From positions 124,001-188,000 of the forward strand of contig NZ_NNRM01000046.1 in the NCBI RefSeq assembly GCF_002252525.1: a stretch of DNA of 64,000 nt. Direction: 5' to 3'. A program made the position numbers and the translations under genes. The notes under the pieces are model-generated. The model saw nothing but the letters and a program-made list of their open reading frames with translations, was not told the origin of the DNA and did no database searches. This document shows positions 1 through 8,198 of the stretch, in pieces. The stretch's first letter is position 1. Every line of letters begins with the position of its first letter. The stretch comes from Brucella pseudogrignonensis. Its GTDB lineage: Bacteria; Pseudomonadota; Alphaproteobacteria; Rhizobiales; Rhizobiaceae.

Positions 1-1
1 C

Positions 2-1714
2 CGCAAACAGATCACCGGTGCGGCCGAAGCCGGAGACTTTACGGTTCTCGGCAGTTTCGGACATATGAGCTCGTCCGAGCCCGATATGCGTAAGGCACGG
101 GCCGATGGCGGGAGCTGGGGTTGTCCGCGTGAGTCTATCTGGCCTTGCAACAAAGCATTTCCGATGGATACCGACGCTTATAACGGCTTGATGAAACTTC
201 AGTGGAATCCGTCTGCCGATCATGAATTCAAGCTGACGGGCGAGTGGTTTGAGCGGAATACCGATGTCGATCAGAAGTATGATTCCGGTGCTGCCAATCC
301 GCTTTATGCAAGCATGCCCGCTTATTACAGTTTCTATTATCAAAACGAGAGCTGGGATCGTTCGCTGAAAATGCAGCGCGCTCGCTTTGCTTTGGATCAT
401 CGCTGGACCGTCGGCGCGTCCTGGCTGGATGAGGTGAAGTGGAACATTTCCTATTCACCGCAGAAGCGCGATACGACCAGCACTCAGATCCGCAATTACT
501 CGCTTCTGGCAACGCCGCGACGTGAAAAGCGTATTCAGATCCGCAATTATAGCGAGGATTTTCTACAGGCTGACGTTCAGCTGACATCGTCATTTGATCT
601 TGGTCAGACCAGCCATAAAGTCATCTATGGTTTTGCGGGCGATATCACCAAAAGCAATTATGATGGTGATAATATCACCACCAATCTCAACACGGGTGTA
701 ACGACGGTTACGCCGCGGCAGGGTTTCAATTTCCCGAAAGTCGATACGATTCGTGCGGACTTTTATGTTCAGGACGAAATCAAGCTGCTGGATGAACGTT
801 TGACGCTGACACCTGGCTTGCGTCTGGCAACCTATTCCCTCGATCCGACCAAGGATGATGGCTATGTTTCGCTTGATGGGTTTGAGCCGGAAAAGATGGA
901 TGAAACCCGTCTGATCAAGCGTCTCGGTGCGATTTATAAGCTCGACGATACCTATTCGGTATTCGCCTCCTATGGGGAGGGCTTCAAAATGCCAACGGCT
1001 CAGCAGCTCTTTGTTTCGTCCACCTCTATCGGCGCAACGAGCATGGTTGAGGTCATTCCAAACCCGAACCTGAAGCCGGAATTTGTGCGTAGCTATGAAG
1101 CTGGTCTGCGTGGCGAATTTAATCGAGGCTATTTCAGCGCGTCCACATTCTATTCGGACTACAAGGACTTTATCCGTGGCTTGCAGCGCGTTCCGGGGGA
1201 AGCAGATAAATACACCTCCGGCAACGTGGAAAGCGTGAAGGTCTGGGGTATCGAGTTCGGGGGCGAATACGAGGTCTACAACAACGTTTTCGCCAATGCG
1301 GCGCTTTCTTATATGCGTGGCGATCAGCGCGTGGACGCCGGATCTGAGAAGACGCCGTTTGATGGTGCGTCGCCACTCACAACCGTTCTCGGCCTGCGTT
1401 ATATCATTCCGGACTGGAACCTTGAAACCGAGTTTGTTGGAACTTTTGCATCCGGTGTGAAGCGCCGTGCCGATGAAGATGCCTTCAAACCGTCGAGCTA
1501 CACGGTGTTTGATGCCTACGCGAAATGGTCTCCAACCAAGCAAATTGATGTGAATTTCGGTGTCGAGAACATCTTCGACAAGCGCTATTTCCCAAATACG
1601 CTGACAGGTTATGCCAATTCGCCAGAGACGTCCTCGGTCGCCAATGTCAATCCGCTTGAGATGCAGGTTGCGCCAGGCCGTACCTTCAAGGTTGGCGCCA
1701 CGATGCGTTTCTGA
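2..1714 (+). CDS. TonB-dependent heme/hemoglobin-type receptor, 3' part
   Basis: Outer-membrane receptor that would bring heme or another iron source into the periplasm using TonB energy. The reading frame is open from the first complete codon of the window, so the gene starts upstream and the signal peptide, TonB box and plug are missing. What remains (about 570 residues) is beta-barrel: alternating amphipathic strands, a YGEGFKMPTAQQLF segment, NLKPE followed by SYEAGLRGEF, and a late ENIFDKRY segment, all usual in the hemoglobin/transferrin/lactoferrin receptor class. It ends GATMRF with a C-terminal Phe, the normal barrel end. A hairpin terminator follows the stop, and heme-handling genes come next, which supports a heme role. 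The substrate cannot be fixed from the sequence. Confidence 0.85.
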   Translation, partial: RKQITGAAEAGDFTVLGSFGHMSSSEPDMRKARADGGSWGCPRESIWPCNKAFPMDTDAYNGLMKLQWNPSADHEFKLTGEWFERNTDVDQKYDSGAANPLYASMPAYYSFYYQNESWDRSLKMQRARFALDHRWTVGASWLDEVKWNISYSPQKRDTTSTQIRNYSLLATPRREKRIQIRNYSEDFLQADVQLTSSFDLGQTSHKVIYGFAGDITKSNYDGDNITTNLNTGVTTVTPRQGFNFPKVDTIRADFYVQDEIKLLDERLTLTPGLRLATYSLDPTKDDGYVSLDGFEPEKMDETRLIKRLGAIYKLDDTYSVFASYGEGFKMPTAQQLFVSSTSIGATSMVEVIPNPNLKPEFVRSYEAGLRGEFNRGYFSASTFYSDYKDFIRGLQRVPGEADKYTSGNVESVKVWGIEFGGEYEVYNNVFANAALSYMRGDQRVDAGSEKTPFDGASPLTTVLGLRYIIPDWNLETEFVGTFASGVKRRADEDAFKPSSYTVFDAYAKWSPTKQIDVNFGVENIFDKRYFPNTLTGYANSPETSSVANVNPLEMQVAPGRTFKVGATMRF

Positions 1715-1734
1715 TCGCCATTGATGATCAACAT

Positions 1735-1768
1735 GCCGGGGCAGGTTTAAAGCTGCTCCGGCTTTCTC
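1735..1768 (+). terminator. Rho-independent terminator after the receptor gene
   Basis: A 10-bp stem GCCGGGGCAG / CTGCTCCGGC (one G-T wobble) with an 8-base loop is followed by TTTCTC. It starts about 20 bases after the receptor stop codon. It may lower expression of the downstream genes relative to the receptor. Confidence 0.7.
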
Positions 1769-1787
1769 ATGTCAGTATCGGTTGATT

Positions 1788-3524
1788 ATGTTCACTGTGC
1801 TTAAACAATTTTGGCAGCTGCTCAAATATTGCAATTCCGGCGAGGGGAAAGTCCTCGGCTGGCTGCTTCTGGCTTTGATATTCGCACTTGATTTCATAGG
1901 CATTTATCTTGGCGTCAAGTTAATCGGTTGGACCGCTGCGTTCTACAACGCGGTTGAACAAAAAAATGCAGCTGAGACACTGGCGCAACTTGGCGTTTTT
2001 GGACTGATCGTAACAGGAAACACCCTGATTTACCTGTTTGGCTATTATGCGAACGGGTGGTTAGAAATACGATGGCGCGAGCGCCTGACCAATGTCGCAC
2101 TATCAACTTGGTTCAGTAATAAGGCTTATTGGCACTTGGGTTTGAAAGGTGGGCAAGACAGTAAAACCCCCGACAATCCAGATCAGCGCATTTCCGAAGA
2201 TTGCGCCTTGTTTGTAAAATACACGCTTGCGGAAGGTGTGGGTCTTATAACACGCTTGGTAGGCTTGTTCTCTTACGTTGCTGTCCTCGCGGGATTGGCG
2301 ACCTTTTCCCTTAGTTTTTCAATCGCTGGCTTTCATGTAGAAGTGCCACGATACATGCTTTGGGCACCATTCGCCTATGTTGGTCTTTCATCAATCTTGA
2401 CCCATATGTTTGGCCGCCGCCTCAAAGCAACTTTTGTCGAGCAGCAGAAGAAGGAAGCAGATTTTCGTTTCGGAATGGCGCATATACGCCAGAACGCGGG
2501 TGAAATTGCTGTTTTGAACGGTGAGGAAGCAGAGCGAAAATTCTTGGACAGGCGATTTGTCGGTGTTCGGTCCAACTGGTTTCGTCTTATTGGCAGACAG
2601 ACACTGCTCGGTGTTTTCACACGCCCTTATAATTCTACTATCTTGCGAATTCCGATGTTTCTGGCGCTACCGGGTTATTTTACCGGAGCAGTAAACTTTG
2701 GCGGTTTGATGCAATTGGGTACAGCTTCGCAGCAAGTTGCAACCACATTGTCATGGTTCATCTTCCGGTATCACGTTCTTGCTGAGCTCGTATCCGCAAT
2801 AACGCGCCTGTCCAACTTCCTGAATGCCGCCAACAACGCGGGTAATCGAAGGGAACTTGCTGTTGCAGGGCCCGCGCATTCATCGCTCCAGTTGCGTGAT
2901 GTCGCGCTGAAGACACCAGAGGGGCAGGATTTGTTGAAAATTTCGGATCTCGATATCGAACCGGGTAAAACTGTCTGGTTGCGAGGTCGTTCGGGATTGG
3001 GAAAGACGACATTGCTTCGGCTTATTGCCGGCGCGTGGAATTTTGCGAGCGGCACGCTCCACCGCCCTGACGCGACAATGCTGGTGCTTTCACAAAAGCC
3101 CTATATGCCGAATGCACCTCTCCACGATGCGGTAGCCTATCCGCTTTTTGCGGAAAAGTTTGACCAAGCCGAAATTGCGACGGCCCTGGAAAAGGTCGGC
3201 TTGTCGAAACTCTCACTTCCCGCAGCATCGACGCAGCAGATTGCGCCGGGAACGCTATCTGGTGGCGAGATGCAAAGGCTTGCCCTTGCTCGCGCCTTGT
3301 TAATGAAGCCAGAATGGCTCTTTCTCGATGAGGCGACGAGTGCGCTGGATAAGTCTTCTGAAACCGAGTTGCTCGATCTCCTGCGACGTGAGCTTCCCAA
3401 TTCGACCATCGTTATTCTGGCTCACCGGGAGCCGGGCAATCTATCAATCGACAGCGTGATCGATCTTGAAGCGTTTGGCGCGGCCCAAACGCGCAAGCAA
3501 GCACCTGTCCCACAAACTGCATGA
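1788..3524 (+). CDS. SbmA/BacA-like ABC transporter, permease fused to ATPase
   Basis: Inner-membrane protein of about 578 residues. The N-terminal half is an SbmA/BacA-type membrane domain (helices near residues 20-45, 65-90, 160-185, 195-215). The C-terminal half is an ABC ATPase with Walker A GRSGLGKTT, signature LSGGEMQR and Walker B WLFLDEATSALD. This is the YddA-like layout. SbmA/BacA itself lacks the ATPase and imports peptides. An in-frame TTG lies at 1782, but I prefer the ATG at 1788. The gene sits between a heme receptor gene and heme-handling genes and is followed 7 bases later by the next start, so it is in the same unit. Transport of heme, a siderophore or a peptide is possible; the substrate is not shown by the sequence. 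Confidence 0.82.
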   Translation: MFTVLKQFWQLLKYCNSGEGKVLGWLLLALIFALDFIGIYLGVKLIGWTAAFYNAVEQKNAAETLAQLGVFGLIVTGNTLIYLFGYYANGWLEIRWRERLTNVALSTWFSNKAYWHLGLKGGQDSKTPDNPDQRISEDCALFVKYTLAEGVGLITRLVGLFSYVAVLAGLATFSLSFSIAGFHVEVPRYMLWAPFAYVGLSSILTHMFGRRLKATFVEQQKKEADFRFGMAHIRQNAGEIAVLNGEEAERKFLDRRFVGVRSNWFRLIGRQTLLGVFTRPYNSTILRIPMFLALPGYFTGAVNFGGLMQLGTASQQVATTLSWFIFRYHVLAELVSAITRLSNFLNAANNAGNRRELAVAGPAHSSLQLRDVALKTPEGQDLLKISDLDIEPGKTVWLRGRSGLGKTTLLRLIAGAWNFASGTLHRPDATMLVLSQKPYMPNAPLHDAVAYPLFAEKFDQAEIATALEKVGLSKLSLPAASTQQIAPGTLSGGEMQRLALARALLMKPEWLFLDEATSALDKSSETELLDLLRRELPNSTIVILAHREPGNLSIDSVIDLEAFGAAQTRKQAPVPQTA

Positions 3525-3531
3525 GGAAATT

Positions 3532-4245
3532 ATGAGCGAACAACCGATCCGCGTGAAACTTTTAGCCGATTCGGCTGATGTTCTGAAGACGCTGCCCTCA
3601 ATGGGCAAGCTTATGATCAACTCCAAAAGTGGCGGCGCGACACATGAGCGTATCGGTGTCGTGGAGCAGGTTGAGGTTCGTGACGGCTGGATTTATTTCT
3701 CAGGTAGCGAGCATCATTCGCGCATCGATCTTTCGGCAATTGCCTCGCTGATTGCTGATCGCAGCAGTGTGATGCAGGAGAAGGTCTATCCCCGTATCGA
3801 TCTTCTTGCTGAAGATGAGAGTGTGGTCGGCAGCGTGATCGGCTTTGATGGTGCGGAACCGTTCGATCAGGCTCTGAATGGCTTTGCGTTCTCGGCTCTT
3901 CCACCCAAAGACAAAGATCGCGGTACTGGCGAAGCGCTGCAAGTCGGTGATGATGAACCCGGTTTGAAGCCTTTTGCGGCAGCTCAGCGCAATAAGGCGG
4001 AGGTGCGCATTGCGCTCGACTTGCCAGCCTTCAAGCAGGAATGGTCGGGCGAAATGCCGGACGTGCGTCCGTCCCGCGGCTTTATCAATGTGATGAAACC
4101 GGACTTTCATCTGCATCTCAAAGCGGGCCACGTTGCTTCGTGGCATGAGGTAGAAGAAGGGGATGAGTATCGCTTCTACGCTCTCAATGAGACGGGCCAG
4201 CAAACGGGTCTCGTCGTGTCGGGCAAAAAGGATGCGTTTCGATGA
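3532..4245 (+). CDS. Compact HmuS/ChuS-like heme-handling protein
   Basis: Cytoplasmic protein of 237 residues with no signal peptide or membrane helix. Two segments resemble degenerate repeats of the hemin-degrading factor family. Repeat 1 has LPSMGKLMI, then THERIGVVEQVEV, then SRIDL. Repeat 2 has GFINVMKPDFHLHLK followed by a TGQQTGLVVSGKK-type end, like the N-x-hydrophobic-FNLHLR...G-FFG-RK pattern of HmuS. HmuS/ChuS proteins are near 340 residues, so this one is much shorter. The ATG at 3532 has a GAGGAAAT ribosome site 3-4 bases ahead and starts just after the ABC gene stop; a longer frame from 3466 would overlap that gene. It overlaps the next gene as ATGA. Family placement is by eye and moderate. 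Confidence 0.5.
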   Translation: MSEQPIRVKLLADSADVLKTLPSMGKLMINSKSGGATHERIGVVEQVEVRDGWIYFSGSEHHSRIDLSAIASLIADRSSVMQEKVYPRIDLLAEDESVVGSVIGFDGAEPFDQALNGFAFSALPPKDKDRGTGEALQVGDDEPGLKPFAAAQRNKAEVRIALDLPAFKQEWSGEMPDVRPSRGFINVMKPDFHLHLKAGHVASWHEVEEGDEYRFYALNETGQQTGLVVSGKKDAFR

Positions 4246-5069
4246 GCTTAGAGCCTTTATCGGTACAAGCCGGGCAATGGATTGATTCAATATCGCCAGA
4301 AGTTCGCACGCATCAATCGGTTATGCATGAAATGGCCAAGAAGCGCGTTGTGCTTCTCGGCGAACAGCATGATCGGCACGATATTCATCGCTGGCAGGTG
4401 AATGTTTCTGCGTCTCTTCTTGCTCTTCGCGATGAGCTTGCCGTCGGCTTTGAGATGTTTCCGAGAAGAATTCAGCCAGTGCTTGATGAATGGGTGGCAG
4501 GCAAGCTCGAGGCCGAGGAGTTTCTGGAGAAAGCTGAATGGGGCAAGGTCTGGGGCTTTGATGCAGATCTTTACTGGCCGCTTTTCCACTTCTGCCGCGA
4601 GTTTAACGTCAAGTTGCTGGCGCTTAATTGTCGCCGCGATCTCGTGACCCGTGTTGGCAAAGAAGGCTGGGAAGCGATTGCGGAAGAAGATCGTGATGGC
4701 CTGACCCCGGCACGTCCGGCGAGCCTTGCGCATCGCGAACATCTTTTGCGTCTGACCAATGGCGGGCCGCCGGTCATGCAGGGAAAATCAGCCGACGCAC
4801 CGGAGTTTGACCGCTTTGTTCGGGCGCAGCAAACCTGGGATCGGGCCTTTGCCTGCAACATCGCGGCATATCTCGAAGAAAAGCCCGAAGCGCTTGTCGT
4901 CGGCATCATTGGGCGTGGGCATATGGAATATGGCTTCGGTACACCAGATCAGCTTGATGATTTGGGTATCGGAGAAGTTGGCGTTCTCTTGACCGAATAT
5001 GTTGGTGAGACGTTTGAAAAGGTAAGCCAATCCGATATTGCTGACGCGGTTTTCGGATTGCAGGGATAG
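4242..5069 (+). CDS. ChaN-family heme/iron-regulated protein
   Basis: A 275-residue protein of the ChaN family (Tiki/TraB-like fold), known from Campylobacter as an iron-regulated heme-binding lipoprotein. Diagnostic parts are RVVLLGEQHDRHDIHRWQ near residues 34-51, VGFEMFPRRIQPVLDEW, LALNCRRDLV, and IIGRGHMEYGFG near residue 225, which contain the family's conserved His and Glu. Unlike ChaN it has no signal peptide or lipobox, so it is probably cytoplasmic. The start overlaps the stop of the previous gene (ATGA), so the two are translationally coupled. The context of receptor, transporter and HmuS-like protein supports heme handling. Confidence 0.8.
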   Translation: MSLEPLSVQAGQWIDSISPEVRTHQSVMHEMAKKRVVLLGEQHDRHDIHRWQVNVSASLLALRDELAVGFEMFPRRIQPVLDEWVAGKLEAEEFLEKAEWGKVWGFDADLYWPLFHFCREFNVKLLALNCRRDLVTRVGKEGWEAIAEEDRDGLTPARPASLAHREHLLRLTNGGPPVMQGKSADAPEFDRFVRAQQTWDRAFACNIAAYLEEKPEALVVGIIGRGHMEYGFGTPDQLDDLGIGEVGVLLTEYVGETFEKVSQSDIADAVFGLQG

Positions 5070-5154
5070 GTTTTAACGTCTTTCCCGGTCACGCGGCTGA
5101 TAAGAATGATCGGTGCTTTCAAGGGTAAAAGATCTAACATTGAGGATCATGAAA

Positions 5155-5649
5155 ATGAAAAATCAAACGAGTTTGCGGCTGTTCATGATGCTTGGTTCTT
5201 TGCTGACCGCGACGTCCTACAGTTTGCCATCCGTTGCGCAGACAGGGCCTCGTGTTACGGCACCAGCCGCACCATCTGAGGCGGAAGCGCCTCAGATTAT
5301 CAATCAGGCTGAATGGCAAAGCGCTGTCGTCCGCATCCTCCGACGTTATGGGGTTCTTCTGTCGCGCGAACTGCGCCCTCTTGAACTGGATGGTGTTTTC
5401 AAACCGAAGATCAGCTTTTATCTGGCGCCGGATGGAACCGTCTCTGATGTCGAGCTCGTGGAAAGTTCAGGCGACGATCTCGTCGATGCTGCAGCATTGA
5501 AAGTTCCGACCGCTGGTGCAGCTTTTCCACCTTTCACGCCAGATATGCCAAGCGACAAGCCCAAGAAGCTCATCGCTCCATTTGAAGTGCATCTGAGCAA
5601 GCCAGAACCCGACGAGCCTAAAACCAGTGATCCGGCCAAGCCGCAATAA
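5155..5649 (+). CDS. Periplasmic protein with TonB C-terminal domain
   Basis: A 164-residue protein with an N-terminal export signal (hydrophobic stretch LFMMLGSLL, cleavage plausible after SVAQ) followed by a Pro/Ala-rich linker. The folded part resembles the TonB C-terminal domain: WQSAVVRILRRYGVLL, then KISFYLAPDGTVSDVELVES and AALKVPTAG. Full TonB proteins keep an uncleaved membrane anchor and a long Pro-Glu-Lys rod; here the rod is short and lies after the domain. It may therefore be a periplasmic accessory rather than the energy transducer, unless the signal acts as an anchor. GAGG at 5142-5145 sits 9 bases before the ATG at 5155 and only 3 before the ATG at 5149, which favours 5155. 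The gene ends 3 bases from the convergent glycan operon. Confidence 0.7.
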   Translation: MKNQTSLRLFMMLGSLLTATSYSLPSVAQTGPRVTAPAAPSEAEAPQIINQAEWQSAVVRILRRYGVLLSRELRPLELDGVFKPKISFYLAPDGTVSDVELVESSGDDLVDAAALKVPTAGAAFPPFTPDMPSDKPKKLIAPFEVHLSKPEPDEPKTSDPAKPQ

Positions 5650-5652
5650 GCG

Positions 5653-6834
5653 TCAAGCCACCTTTAATTCTCCGATTGGCAGACCGGTGTCGGTCATTTT
5701 GTTATCGACACCATTTTCATCGAGAAACTGCTTCATTTCGGCATAGGTCTCAAACCAAGCGCGGTTGTATTTGTCGAATAATGACTGGTCCCAGTAATCT
5801 TCCAAACGGAATTGCTTGTCACTGAAAACATCATAGCTTGGGATTTTATAGGTTTCGGCAAATTCCGCTGTTCGGCTGTCATAAGTGAAATAGATCGATG
5901 GAATGCCGTTAGCGAGCGCCATCAGATTTCCGTGCAGGCGATAGCCCAGAACCAATTGCTGCTTGCGCACAAATTCCTCGTAGTCGGCAACAACATCCGA
6001 ATAGAACATGCGATGCCGATAAAGATTTTCGATTGTGTCATCGAAATACCAGTCAGCGGTCCAGCGATGCGCCTTGAGGGCGGCGATAGCCTCTTCTTTT
6101 TGTTCAGCCGTGCCGAACACCATCTTTTTTTCTTCAATCTCGCCCTGTGCCATGAGCGTTACGTCAAAGCGCTCGGCCATTGTGCGGATCAGATCGCGAT
6201 GCCGGGTCAGATATTGTTCAATATCTTGTGCGTAAGCCGGTGAAACCTCGCGCCGCACGGTAACACCAACCTGGCTCACTTCCTCAAGCGGCGGCAGTTT
6301 GATGCGCAGATGCTGATTGTTACGGCGAAACGCCGTCGGGCAACCGATGATACGGACATTCTGAATTCCGATATCGTTGAGAACCTGAGCCGTATAAGCC
6401 CCACGCACGCCAACAGAGACGGTTGAATCGGCGATCATGCGCAGCACCGCCTTTGTTTCCTCTGACAGCTGAATTTCACCGCGCACCGGTGCTTGTGCGC
6501 CAACACCAAAAGCGATGACGGGCAGCTTTAGTCGCTGCAAAACAGGGATCGTATCGCGCCAGTTCATATCCTTGTTTATGTAGTTCGAGCCACGCAGGAT
6601 CACATAATCATATTCTTCCCGCAGCTGATCGATTTTCTCCGGTGAGAAATTGGTGATCGGCAGCTCGGAAGCTTTCTCGTAATTCATCAGCTTCAGCGAA
6701 GATTCAAAAACAAAGGCGTCGCCGATATTGTGATAGTGATTGATGCTGCCCTGCACGTCGGTATGACGATACCAGCGGACATTGTCGTGATCGTACACTT
6801 CTCCTGCGGGGATCATGACGAGGGCGCGTGCCAT
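5653..6834 (-). CDS. Polysaccharide pyruvyl transferase family protein
   Basis: A 393-residue member of the polysaccharide pyruvyl transferase family, which moves pyruvate from phosphoenolpyruvate onto sugars as a ketal. Visible family traits are the N-terminal GDAFVFESSLK segment, YVILRGSNYI, PVIAFGVGAQ, SVGVRGAYTAQVL followed by GCPTAF, and the C-terminal LGYRLHGNLMALANGIPSIYF containing the conserved His. It is the last gene of the - strand glycan operon and follows a glycosyltransferase by about 40 bases. Two further family members lie at 26507 and 27757; this one is clearly more distant from them than they are from each other. Pyruvylation of the locus' glycan is inferred from family and context. 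Confidence 0.85.
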   Translation of the reverse strand: MARALVMIPAGEVYDHDNVRWYRHTDVQGSINHYHNIGDAFVFESSLKLMNYEKASELPITNFSPEKIDQLREEYDYVILRGSNYINKDMNWRDTIPVLQRLKLPVIAFGVGAQAPVRGEIQLSEETKAVLRMIADSTVSVGVRGAYTAQVLNDIGIQNVRIIGCPTAFRRNNQHLRIKLPPLEEVSQVGVTVRREVSPAYAQDIEQYLTRHRDLIRTMAERFDVTLMAQGEIEEKKMVFGTAEQKEEAIAALKAHRWTADWYFDDTIENLYRHRMFYSDVVADYEEFVRKQQLVLGYRLHGNLMALANGIPSIYFTYDSRTAEFAETYKIPSYDVFSDKQFRLEDYWDQSLFDKYNRAWFETYAEMKQFLDENGVDNKMTDTGLPIGELKVA

Positions 6835-6875
6835 AGGCTATTCCTTCTTTTGTAACAGATACAGGCGAGCCAGGC

Positions 6876-8198
6876 TCAGCTGGCCTGTGAAAGTACGGTT
6901 GTATCCACGGCAGGCTTTAGCCTGCGCGGATGGGCTTCCCGCAACTGGTGATAAAGATCGAGGTGCTCTCTTGCACAATCGACATAATGAACAGGCTTGC
7001 GAATGGATTGATGAAGACGGTTCCAGATATTCGGATCGCTCAGCACTTCAGTAAAACGATCAGCCAGATCTTCGGCGCTTCGCACGCGAAAATGCAGGCC
7101 GTCCTCGCCATCACGAATTTTTTCGGCCATGCCGCCAATGTTCGAGCAAATGACAGGGCGGCGATGATGCAATGCTTCCTGAATGACGATAGGTGAATTT
7201 TCCCACCAGATCGAAGGCATCACAACCCAGTCCACCGACTGCATAAGCCGCGGCATTTCAGCATTCTGATAGGCGCCGTAAAAGCGGACACGCGGTCCTG
7301 CTTCTTCAATGAGCTTCTGCATTCGTGCCTGAAATGCCGGCGGTTGCTTTTCGAGATTACCGCCAAAGATCATCAGGCGGGAATCCTCGCCCCATACCTG
7401 TTCGGGAACGCGTGACACCGCATCGACAAGCACATCGATGCCTTTGAATGGATTAATCTGCCCGAAAAAGGCAAAGCGACTGCGCCGTGGGTCCGGTCCC
7501 GTAAGCTCGCGCGGCGGCGTTGTCTGTGTGATCGCGATCCCGTTTTCGATCACTGCCATTTTCTGAGCATTTATACCCCATTCGCGATAGCGGTTTGCCA
7601 GAAACTCGCTGGGCGATACGAAAGCGTCTGCCAGTTCCAGCATCCCGCGCACGAAACGTTCGCGCTTTAAAAAGCGGGCAGGCGGTATCTGCGGGAAGCA
7701 GGCGTGACAATCAATTGGCGAGGCTTCATTGCAGAGCTTCGAGGTGCCAGCTTTTACCATCTGCCCGTCATTGTTGCAGATCGAGAGGAACTCGTGAAAC
7801 GTCACCAGAATGATGCGATCCGGCAATGTCTCGCGAATGGCATAAAGCGTTTCGAGGCCGAGGCCGAGTACGTGGTGAAAGTGAATGATATCCGGGTCGA
7901 AATCGCGCACAAACCTCAGCAGATCCCGGCGGATTTCGTCGGTGTTTTTGTTTGAAAGATAGAAGTGATCATACTCGTCTGCATGAAAGAGAATTTCATC
8001 GCTTGCGCGACGCATACTCATCAGCGCAGTCGTCCCATGCCGCGGGATTGGGTGTGCCGCGCGTGCCAGATAGACTGACTGCACGCCGGGAATGGTGTTT
8101 AAGCCCTTGTGCAGATTATAGGATGCAATTTCACCACCGCCGAGTGAGATCGACGGATGGGCGTGGGAAATGACCAGAACGCGGAGCTTCTCGCTCAT
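6876..8198 (-). CDS. Glycosyltransferase family 4 (GT-B fold)
   Basis: A 440-residue cytoplasmic glycosyltransferase. The N-terminal acceptor domain begins RVLVISHAHPS with a GGGE loop. The C-terminal donor domain has FAFFGQINPFKGIDVLVDAV and the EX7E-like segment IQEALHHRRPVICSNIGGM followed by EKI. A cysteine-rich segment near residues 150-180 (SICNNDG, LCNEAS, DCHACF) is shared with the paralog at 11228. I chose the ATG at 8198 because GGAGG lies 7 bases upstream and because it overlaps the stop of the preceding gene; a longer frame from 8249 would run into that gene. Donor and acceptor sugars are unknown. Confidence 0.88.
   Translation of the reverse strand: MSEKLRVLVISHAHPSISLGGGEIASYNLHKGLNTIPGVQSVYLARAAHPIPRHGTTALMSMRRASDEILFHADEYDHFYLSNKNTDEIRRDLLRFVRDFDPDIIHFHHVLGLGLETLYAIRETLPDRIILVTFHEFLSICNNDGQMVKAGTSKLCNEASPIDCHACFPQIPPARFLKRERFVRGMLELADAFVSPSEFLANRYREWGINAQKMAVIENGIAITQTTPPRELTGPDPRRSRFAFFGQINPFKGIDVLVDAVSRVPEQVWGEDSRLMIFGGNLEKQPPAFQARMQKLIEEAGPRVRFYGAYQNAEMPRLMQSVDWVVMPSIWWENSPIVIQEALHHRRPVICSNIGGMAEKIRDGEDGLHFRVRSAEDLADRFTEVLSDPNIWNRLHQSIRKPVHYVDCAREHLDLYHQLREAHPRRLKPAVDTTVLSQAS

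Noticed and set aside
590-1543. Long open frame on the - strand inside the first receptor gene
   Set aside because: It is the shadow of a well supported beta-barrel gene and has no recognisable domain.
3466-3531. N-terminal extension of the HmuS-like gene
   Set aside because: It would overlap the ABC gene; the ATG at 3532 has its own ribosome site just after that gene's stop.
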